Below are positions 51,224 to 58,193 of a stretch of 64,000 nucleotides of DNA, in pieces; the first letter of the stretch is position 1; each line of letters begins with the position of its first letter. The DNA lies in the NCBI RefSeq assembly GCF_900115955.1, contig NZ_FOYL01000002.1:1178001-1242000 (forward strand). Reading direction: 5' to 3'. The position numbers and the translations under genes were made by a program. Under the pieces are notes generated by a model. The model was not told the origin of the DNA. It did no database searches and worked only from the letters and a program-made list of their open reading frames with translations. Source of the stretch: Lentzea waywayandensis (GTDB lineage Bacteria > Actinomycetota > Actinomycetes > Mycobacteriales > Pseudonocardiaceae).

Positions 51224-51822
51224 CGGCCCAGAATCACGGGGTCTGCGGTCTCCCCTGTTGACCGCAGGCCCCGCACCATCTCCAGGACGCGTTCCAGCGA
51301 GCTGTCCGGGGTCTCGACGGCCGAGTCGAGCACCAGGTGGTCGTCCTCCCACGACTCCCACAGGCCACGCATGCGCTGGACGTGCTTCCACGGAACCGTT
51401 GCGTGCCAACCAGGAATCCCCCGGTCCCGCCCCTCGACCCGTTCTCGATGCAGGACTTCGTCCGAGCAGACGCACTCGACGCCGACGAACACGCCCCCGA
51501 GCCGTTCGGTGAGCTCACGCCACTGACCGCGCTCCTCGCGGGTGTGCCCGGTCGCGTCCACGATCACGTCGATCCCCAGCTGGACGTGCCGGGCCACGGC
51601 AGCGCGCAACTGCAGATCAACCACCTCGTCAACGTTCTCGTCCGTGACCGCGCGGGCGAGCACCAGCGACCCCAGCACCCAGTCCATGGAGAAGATCGGC
51701 GTGCGCAGACGACGGGCCAGCGACTCCGCGAGCGTGCTCTTGCCCGCCCCGGGAATCCCCGCGACCAGCACGACGACAGGACGCTCGGCCGTGGGTTCCA
51801 GGTTCAGGTAGGGGTCCGTCAT
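51220..51822 (-). CDS. P-loop kinase-like ATPase (AAA_33/zeta-toxin type)
   Basis: A 200-residue P-loop protein. VLVAGIPGAGKSTLAESLAR is Walker A; VDATGHTREERGQWRELTER and VECVCSDEVLHRERVEGRD follow the AAA_33 nucleotide/small-molecule kinase pattern. The start at MTDPYLNLEP is chosen because the open frame above it overlaps kup. It lies 8 bp after the kup stop on the same strand and overlaps the convergent flavoprotein end by 4 bp. The substrate is unknown. Confidence 0.82.
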   Translation of the reverse strand: MTDPYLNLEPTAERPVVVLVAGIPGAGKSTLAESLARRLRTPIFSMDWVLGSLVLARAVTDENVDEVVDLQLRAAVARHVQLGIDVIVDATGHTREERGQWRELTERLGGVFVGVECVCSDEVLHRERVEGRDRGIPGWHATVPWKHVQRMRGLWESWEDDHLVLDSAVETPDSSLERVLEMVRGLRSTGETADPVILGR

Positions 51823-51830
51823 GGCTCTAC

Positions 51831-53765
51831 CTAAACATCGATGTGCGCGCCCATGATCACTGTTCGCTCTCGGGGCAATCCGAAGTGCTCGGCCGCGTCG
51901 GCCGTGATGTACGACGTCGCCACGAACAACCGCTTGCGCCAACCGGCCATGGTGCGCTGCGGCCCGCGCTGAAGCTCGATCTTCGACAGGAAGTACCGCG
52001 CCTGGTCAAGATCCAGCGCCCCTTCGGTCTGCACCGGGTCCAGCAACGCGAGCGCCGCAGGCACGTCCGGCGCCTCCATGTACCCGAAGCGAGCGCTCAC
52101 ATGAACGATCCCGTCGTCGGCGTACCCGAGCTCGTCGACCTGGACGCGCCGGTCCAGCGGCACCCGCGGCACAGGTTCGGTCTCGATGGACACGATCACC
52201 ACGCGCTCGTGCAGCACGTGGTTGTGCTCGACGTTCGCCCGCAAGGCCAGCGGCGCGGTCTCCTTGCCGCGGTTGAGGAAAACAGCACACCCCGGCACCC
52301 GCGTAGGCCGTTGCTCGTGGAGCTCCTCGACAAACGCCTGCAACGACCCTTCAGCATCCCGGCGGGCCTTCGTGACGATCGCCCGCCCCCGCTGCCAGGT
52401 GGTCATGACGGTGAACGCGGTCAGCCCGATCAACAACGGCAGCCACGCGCCGTGCAGCAACTTCGTCATGTTGGCAGCAAGAAACAGCAGGTCCACACCC
52501 AGCAAAACGACACAGCCAAGCCCAATCGCCCAGGCAGGCGCACCAAACCTCAGCCGAGCGATGAACAGGAACAGCGCCGTGGTGATCGTGATGGTCCCGG
52601 TAACGGCCATGCCGAACGCGAACGCCAGCGCCGCCGACGTCTGAAACGCGAACACCAACGTCAACACCGAGATCATCAACATCCAGTTGATCCACGGCAC
52701 GTAGATCTGCCCGATGGTCGACTCGGAAGTGTGAGCGATGCGCAACCGAGGCAGATACCCGAGCTGCGCGGCCTGCGACGCCACCGAGTAGGCGCCAGTG
52801 ATCACAGCCTGCGACGCGATCACGGTAGCCGCCGTGGCCAGCACGACCATCGGCCACCGCGCCCACTCAGGCACCAGCAGGAAGAACGGCCCGCTGACGT
52901 TGGCCGGGTCGTCGAGAATCAACGCCCCCTGCCCCATGTAACTGAGCACGCAAGCCGGAAAAACGAGAAACAACCACCCACGCGCGATCGCAGGCCGCCC
53001 AAAGTGCCCCATGTCCGCGTACAGCGCCTCAGCACCGGTCACCGCCAGCACCACCGCGGCCAACGCGAAGAACGCGATGTCGAAGTGCCCGAACAAGAAC
53101 CCGAACGCATACGTCGGCGACAACGCCTTGAGGATCTCCGGATGACTGGCGATCCCCACGATCCCGGCCACCCCGATCACGGTGAACCACAGGATCATCA
53201 CCGGCCCGAAGAACCGCCCGACCACCCCACTCCCCCGGCGCTGCACCAGAAAGAGCCCAACGATGATCACGGCAGTGATCGGCACGACGAACCGCTCCAA
53301 CTCGGGCTCGACGACCTTCAACCCCTCCACAGCGGACAACACGGAAATGGCCGGCGTGATCATGCTGTCGCCAAAGAACAACGCAGCGCCGAACACCCCT
53401 AGCGCGGCCAGCGTCGCCGCCGCCTTCCGCCCCTGCTTGGCCTTCCACCGACGCAACAAGGTGATGAGGGCCATGATGCCGCCCTCACCATCGTTGTGGA
53501 CACGCATCGCCAGCAACACGTAGGTGATGGTCACGATGATCATGACCGACCAGAAGATCAGCGAAACAACGCCAAACACGTTGTCCTCGCTCACCGGCAT
53601 CGGATGCGGATCAGCGGGGTTGAACACCGTCTGGATCGTGTAGATCGGACTGGTACCGATGTCGCCGAACACAACACCGAGCGCCCCGACGATCACAGCC
53701 AGCCGAACACCATCGTGCGCGAGTTTCCCCCGGGCCGACGCGTCGGAAATCTGCTGATCAGCCAC
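51831..53765 (-). CDS. kup: Kup-type low-affinity potassium uptake protein
   Basis: A 644-residue transporter with twelve membrane helices and a C-terminal cytosolic domain. GVVFGDIGTSPIYTIQTVF and MRVHNDGEGGIMALITLLRR are Kup/HAK signatures; FGAALFFGDSMITPAISVLS and WFTVIGVAGIVGI follow. It imports K+ with H+. The GTG at 53765 (VADQQISDASARG) is preferred over the ATG 15 codons earlier because GGGGTTG lies just before it. I saw no c-di-AMP riboswitch in the 190 bp upstream. Confidence 0.92.
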   Translation of the reverse strand: MADQQISDASARGKLAHDGVRLAVIVGALGVVFGDIGTSPIYTIQTVFNPADPHPMPVSEDNVFGVVSLIFWSVMIIVTITYVLLAMRVHNDGEGGIMALITLLRRWKAKQGRKAAATLAALGVFGAALFFGDSMITPAISVLSAVEGLKVVEPELERFVVPITAVIIVGLFLVQRRGSGVVGRFFGPVMILWFTVIGVAGIVGIASHPEILKALSPTYAFGFLFGHFDIAFFALAAVVLAVTGAEALYADMGHFGRPAIARGWLFLVFPACVLSYMGQGALILDDPANVSGPFFLLVPEWARWPMVVLATAATVIASQAVITGAYSVASQAAQLGYLPRLRIAHTSESTIGQIYVPWINWMLMISVLTLVFAFQTSAALAFAFGMAVTGTITITTALFLFIARLRFGAPAWAIGLGCVVLLGVDLLFLAANMTKLLHGAWLPLLIGLTAFTVMTTWQRGRAIVTKARRDAEGSLQAFVEELHEQRPTRVPGCAVFLNRGKETAPLALRANVEHNHVLHERVVIVSIETEPVPRVPLDRRVQVDELGYADDGIVHVSARFGYMEAPDVPAALALLDPVQTEGALDLDQARYFLSKIELQRGPQRTMAGWRKRLFVATSYITADAAEHFGLPRERTVIMGAHIDV

Positions 53766-53954
53766 GAGCAACCCCCTAAACCGCCTGGTGCCCGCAAGAT
53801 AACCGCGCACCCGACCTGACGCTCAGCACGACCGGGTGATCTTTACGCGATCCTGACAGCACACCCAACCACCCGCGAAGCCGAAGGCGAGCCGTCCTTA
53901 CCAAGCGGTCAGGGCGGTGAGGTCCCGTCACGAGTCGCACCACAGCTCTTGCTG

Positions 53955-54015
53955 CATGCAGGTAGGGGTGTCAAGCGGGCACGCTTTTCGCCCGCTTGAC
54001 ACCCCTACCTGCATG
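53955..54015. repeat. Perfect 26-bp inverted repeat with 9-nt loop
   Basis: The arm 53955-53980 (ATGCAGGTAGGGGTGTCAAG core, ending CGGGC) is exactly the reverse complement of 53990-54015, with loop ACGCTTTTC. It sits precisely where the truncated copper ATPase similarity begins. The second arm holds TTGACACCCCTACC. It could be a stable hairpin, a duplicated copper-sensor site, or the scar of a deletion. Confidence 0.9.
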
Positions 54016-54765
54016 TGGCCCGCCGTCGAGGACTTCCAGAACGTCGAAGGCCTTGGCGTGCAAGGGGTTGTGAACGCTCACGCGGTGCTCGTCGGCCGGG
54101 AACGCCTGCTGAACGACTGGAGCGTCAAGCTCGACGTACACCTCACCGAGGCCAAGGAAACGGCCGAACGGCAGGGACGCACGGCGGTCCTGGTCGCGTG
54201 GGACGGCAAGGCCCGCGGCGTGCTGGTCGTCGCGGACACGGTGAAACCGACGTCTAAGGAAGCCGTCGAAGGCCTTCGCAGGCTCGGGCTGCGCCCGGTG
54301 CTGCTGACCGGCGACAACAGGGCGGCGGCGGAGGCCGTGGCCGCCGAGGTCGGCATCGACGAGGTCATCGCCGAGGTGCTACCGGCCGACAAGGTCGACG
54401 TCGTGAAACGCCTTCAGGACGAAGGGCGGGTCGTGGCGATGATCGGCGACGGTGTGAACGACGCCGCCGCGCTCGCCCAGGCCGACCTGGGTCTGGCCAT
54501 GGGCACCGGAACGGACGTCGCGATCGAGGCCAGCGACCTCACGCTGGTGCGCGGCGACCTGCGGGCGGCCGTGGACGCGATCAGGCTGGCCCGGCGCACG
54601 CTCACAACGATCAAGGGCAACCTGTTCTGGGCGTTCGCGTACAACGTCGCCGCACTGCCGTTGGCGGCGTTGGGCCTGCTCAACCCCATGATCGCGGGCG
54701 CGGCGATGGCGTTCTCGTCGGTGTTCGTGGTGAGCAACAGCCTGCGGTTGCGCGGCTTCCGCTGA
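54013..54765 (+). pseudogene. Truncated copper P-type ATPase (C-terminal third of CopA)
   Basis: About 250 residues matching only the end of CopA: part of the nucleotide-binding domain (VEDFQNVEGLGVQGVVNAHA), the TGDN motif, GDGVNDAAALAQADLG, and the last two helices (NLFWAFAYNVAALPLAALG, GAAMAFSSVFVVSNSLRLR). The metal-binding domain, the first six helices with CPC, the phosphorylation DKTGT and the SEHP motif are all missing. The frame is open from 53917 through the inverted repeat, but that part encodes nothing CopA-like. It is presumably non-functional as a pump. Confidence 0.88.
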
Positions 54766-54828
54766 CAGGCCCCACACGGGCGGTTCCGTAGCCTCGGCAC
54801 ATCAGCTTCCGAAGGACAGGAGTCGGGT

Positions 54829-55671
54829 GTGCCGAGGTTTGCCCTGGTCGCGGCGTTGCTCGTAACGCTGACGGCGTGCACCTCGACGCCGCCCGCGAAC
54901 ACCCCGGTGCCCGCGCCCAGCAGCAGTGCCCCGCCGCCGGCCGAGCAGGTCTACGTGTCGATCGGCGACTCCTACGCGACGGGCTTCGGACCGAACGGCA
55001 CCGGCGAGAGCTTCGCGCAGATCGTCGCGAAGCAGTCCGGCCTCAAGCTGATCAACCTGGCCTGCAACGGCGCCACGTCCGCCGATCTCGCCTCCAAGCC
55101 CGCCTGCGGGCCCGACGCCGGCGGCAAGACCCAGCTCGACGCCGCCGTGGAGGCGTTGCGCGGCAAGAAGGCGGGCCTGGTCACGGTGGTGATCGGCGGC
55201 AACGACCTGGCGCCGTGCGCGCTGTCGCAGGAGCCCCTGGAGTGCGCGACCAGGACCGTCGCCGACATCCAGACCAACGTCGCGGGCACGCTCACCGAAC
55301 TGCGGGAGGCCGCGCCGGACGTGAAGATCGTCGGGCTGACCTACCCGGACGTGTTCCTCGGCGCGTGGGTGAACCCGTCGTTCCCCAACGGCAAGAACCT
55401 CGCCCGGCTGTCGGTCACGATGTTCCAGGACTTCAACACCAAGATCGCGGCCCAGTACGGCAGGTTCGGCGCGAAGTTCGCGGACGTCACGAACTCGACC
55501 GGCGGCTACGGCGCGCTGACCGAGCTGACCCAGGACCCGAAGTACGGCCAGATCCCGGCTTCCGTGGCCAAGGTGTGCACGCTCACACACTTCTGCGACC
55601 GCACCGACGTGCACCCCACGCCCGCCGGTCATCAGGCGATCGCGGAGGCCGTCACCGCCGCGGGTCGTTGA
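54829..55671 (+). CDS. SGNH/GDSL hydrolase lipoprotein, copy 1
   Basis: A 280-residue protein. VAALLVTLTAC is a lipobox. VYVSIGDSYATGFGPNGTGE holds the GDS nucleophile Ser, NLACNGATSADL the Gly block, VVIGGNDLAPC the Asn block, and DVHPTPAGHQAIAEAV the Asp-His pair. Such SGNH proteins are extracellular esterases or lipases. A GTG start at 54829 follows AGGAG. It is a tandem duplicate of the next gene, including its upstream CCTCGGCAC stretch. Confidence 0.9.
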   Translation: MPRFALVAALLVTLTACTSTPPANTPVPAPSSSAPPPAEQVYVSIGDSYATGFGPNGTGESFAQIVAKQSGLKLINLACNGATSADLASKPACGPDAGGKTQLDAAVEALRGKKAGLVTVVIGGNDLAPCALSQEPLECATRTVADIQTNVAGTLTELREAAPDVKIVGLTYPDVFLGAWVNPSFPNGKNLARLSVTMFQDFNTKIAAQYGRFGAKFADVTNSTGGYGALTELTQDPKYGQIPASVAKVCTLTHFCDRTDVHPTPAGHQAIAEAVTAAGR

Positions 55672-55738
55672 TCACGACGGCCTCACGGGCGATCTCGTAC
55701 CCTCGGCACGTCGGTTCGCGCAGGGACGAGGAGCAGGT

Positions 55739-56566
55739 GTGCAGAGGTTCTCGCTGGTCCTGACCTCTGCGCTGACGTTGCTGGTGGCCTCGTGTTCCGC
55801 GTGTGCGCCCCCTTCGACCAGCACCGCTCCGACCGGACAACGGCTGTACGTGTCGCTCGGCGACTCCTACGCCACCGGGCTCGGACCGAACGGCACCGGC
55901 GAGAGCTTCGCCCAGATCGTCGCCAGGCAGTCCGGCCTCGAACTGGTCAACGTCGCCTGCAACGGCGCCACCTCGGCCGACCTGCTCTCCTCGCAGGCGT
56001 GCGAACCGGAGGCGGGCGACAGGACCCAGGTCGACGTCACCGTCGACACGTTGCGCACCGGTCAGGTCGACCTGGTCACGATGGTGATCGGCAGCAACGA
56101 CCTGCTGGAACCGTGCGCGGTGGCCCAGGACCCGATCGAGTGCGCGACCTCGACGATCACCGACACCAGGATCAACATCGCCACCGCGCTCACCAGGATC
56201 CGCGAGGTGGCGCCGGACGTGCGGATCGTCGGGCTGGGCTACCCGGACGTGTTCCTCGGCGCGTGGGTGAACCCCTCGCTCCCGAACGGCGAGGACCTCG
56301 CGCGCACGTCGGTCACGTTGTACGAGGACTTCAACGGCGAGATCGCGGCGGAGTACGCGAAGTTCGGCGCGAAGTTCATCGACGTCACCGGCACGACCGG
56401 CGGCTACGGGGCGCTGACCGAGCTGACCGAGGACCCGAAGTACGGCCAGATCCCGGTCTCGGTCGCCGAGGTGTGCACGCTCACCTACTTCTGCGAGGAG
56501 ACCGACGTGCACCCCACGCCGGCAGGCCACCAGGCGATCGCGGACGCCATCGCCGCGGGTCGCTGA
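55739..56566 (+). CDS. SGNH/GDSL hydrolase lipoprotein, copy 2
   Basis: A 275-residue paralogue of the preceding protein, similar over its whole length (LGDSYATGLGPNGTGESFAQ, PDVFLGAWVNPSLPNGEDLA, TDVHPTPAGHQAIADAI). The lipobox region is LTLLVASC. The signal and linker differ most, and the catalytic Ser, Gly, Asn and His blocks are intact, so both copies should be active. The intergenic 67 bp repeat the promoter-like CCTCGGCAC of copy 1. The GTG start has a GAGGAG site. Confidence 0.9.
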   Translation: MQRFSLVLTSALTLLVASCSACAPPSTSTAPTGQRLYVSLGDSYATGLGPNGTGESFAQIVARQSGLELVNVACNGATSADLLSSQACEPEAGDRTQVDVTVDTLRTGQVDLVTMVIGSNDLLEPCAVAQDPIECATSTITDTRINIATALTRIREVAPDVRIVGLGYPDVFLGAWVNPSLPNGEDLARTSVTLYEDFNGEIAAEYAKFGAKFIDVTGTTGGYGALTELTEDPKYGQIPVSVAEVCTLTYFCEETDVHPTPAGHQAIADAIAAGR

Positions 56567-56671
56567 ACGCGAACCGGAGCAGGGTCGGCTCCGTATTACC
56601 CGAAAGACTCTGTTGATCAGCGTCCGCGCCTGACAAGCTCTCGAACCGTTGCCGCACCGAGGAAGTGTTCG

Positions 56672-57628
56672 ATGACCGTGCTCCCGCACACCACAGACGC
56701 CCTGCACCGGCTCAGCGACGCCGTTGACGGCTTCCTGCGCAGTGAGAGGGAGTTCAACCTCACCGACCCGTCGGCGCACATGCTGGTCGGAGGCCGGTTG
56801 CGCACGCTCGGCACGCAGATCGGCGCCAGTGTGGCCGCGGGCATCCCGGACGAGGACATCGCCGCCATCGTCCAGCCCGCGCGGTCGGCGTGTTCACGCT
56901 CACCCTTCATGCGCGACGAGAACGAGTGGGCGCGCGGCTACCCCAGCGACTTCAAGCTGGTGGAGCACGTGATGGCGCAGGCCAACGAGGCCGCGCCGGG
57001 CACGCTCGGCTGGCACGTCGAGACGAACCTGCAGAACTCGGCGATCACCCAGCAGCAGCGCAACCGGGTGATGCACCAGGCCCGGCTGATCAGCGACACC
57101 CTCACCGCGCCGCGCAACGGCCCTCGGTCGATCCTGGTGATCGCCGCCGGCGCCGCCCCCGACGTGCGGCTCATCCCGCCCGGCATCGTGCGGCCCGGCG
57201 ACCGGTTCGTGCTCACCGACGTGGACCCGGACGCGCTGGAGCTGGCCGAGAAGCGGCTGGGACCGCTCAACGACGTCACGACCTCGGTCTCCGGCAACGT
57301 GTTCCGCGCGCTCCCGAAGCTCGCCGAGCTCGGCCCGTTCGACCTCGTGCTCGTCAACGGCCTGTACGACTACCTCAACGACCGCGCGGCCGTGCGGCTG
57401 ACCGAGGCCGTGCTGACCAGGCTCTGCCGTCCTGGCGGCACGTTCTACTTCTCCAGCATCACGTCCGGGAACCCGTTCCGGTGGTCGCTGGAGTACCTGA
57501 TGGACTGGTCGGTGATCGAACGCGACGAGCCCGCCGTGCGCGCGTTGCTTCCGGGCTGCGACGTGTCCGTCGGCCACGACCCGACCGGGCTGGCACTGCT
57601 CACGCACGTCCGGACGAGGCGGGGCTGA
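56672..57628 (+). CDS. SAM-dependent methyltransferase-like protein
   Basis: A 318-residue protein. The N-terminal 125 residues are helical. A Rossmann methyltransferase core then follows: SILVIAAGAAPDVRLIPPG is the SAM-binding motif I region, FVLTDVDPDALELAEKRLG the acidic loop, and FDLVLVNGLYDYLNDRAAVR motif IV. Weak similarity to extracellular-factor or class I methyltransferases is likely. The substrate is unknown. It stands alone, and its end overlaps the convergent membrane-protein gene by 29 bp. Confidence 0.8.
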   Translation: MTVLPHTTDALHRLSDAVDGFLRSEREFNLTDPSAHMLVGGRLRTLGTQIGASVAAGIPDEDIAAIVQPARSACSRSPFMRDENEWARGYPSDFKLVEHVMAQANEAAPGTLGWHVETNLQNSAITQQQRNRVMHQARLISDTLTAPRNGPRSILVIAAGAAPDVRLIPPGIVRPGDRFVLTDVDPDALELAEKRLGPLNDVTTSVSGNVFRALPKLAELGPFDLVLVNGLYDYLNDRAAVRLTEAVLTRLCRPGGTFYFSSITSGNPFRWSLEYLMDWSVIERDEPAVRALLPGCDVSVGHDPTGLALLTHVRTRRG

Positions 57629-58130
57629 ACCCCTTCACCAACAGCCAGACGGCCAGCACCATCTCGTTGAGCGCCAACGGGACGAAGAGCGCGCCGGCCT
57701 GCGGTTGCGAGAGCACGCCGAGCAGCACGAGCACGGCACCGGCCAGGTAGGGCACCACGGCGATCAGCGCCCACACCGAGATCCATCTCGGCACGAGCGC
57801 TGATCTGAACAGCAGGACGTTCAGGAGCGCCACGCTGACGCAGAAGTAGATCGCGCTGGCGTGGCCCCAGAGCTCGTCGATGTGAACGTGCGCAATCGGT
57901 GCCACGGCCGACATCAGGAAGACGACCTCGAGTGTTCTGGCGACGACGTAGCCCATCGCCATGCCCTCGCCGTGCGGTTTGAGGATCGGGAACAACGTCG
58001 ACGCGATGAACGCGATGGCCACGGCCATGACGAACACCATCACGCCTCTGGTCGTGCCTTGAGTGGCGGCGCTGATCACCCCTGCGGCGGTGGCGGTGAT
58101 GAAGAGGGAACCAACAACACGTGCTGTCAT
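57600..58130 (-). CDS. DUF4386-like membrane protein
   Basis: A 176-residue protein with about six membrane helices (SLFITATAAGVISAATQG, VMVFVMAVAIAFIASTLFPI, SAIYFCVSVALLNVLLFRSA). The overall layout with GEGMAMGYVVARTLEVVF matches the DUF4386 family. The function is unknown. The ATG at 58130 lies 63 bp from the divergent start of the SARP regulator, so shared regulation is possible. A long open frame upstream is antisense to the regulator and is not part of the gene. Confidence 0.75.
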   Translation of the reverse strand: MTARVVGSLFITATAAGVISAATQGTTRGVMVFVMAVAIAFIASTLFPILKPHGEGMAMGYVVARTLEVVFLMSAVAPIAHVHIDELWGHASAIYFCVSVALLNVLLFRSALVPRWISVWALIAVVPYLAGAVLVLLGVLSQPQAGALFVPLALNEMVLAVWLLVKGFSPASSGRA

Positions 58131-58193
58131 GGCGCAGAGGTTGGCTGACTGCGGTGTGCGGCTGGTGTGCGTGCGGTGTGTGAGAATTCGCCG

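Noticed and set aside
53955..54015. Insertion-sequence terminal repeat
   Set aside because: No transposase frame or target duplication is visible on either side; the two arms are only 9 nt apart.
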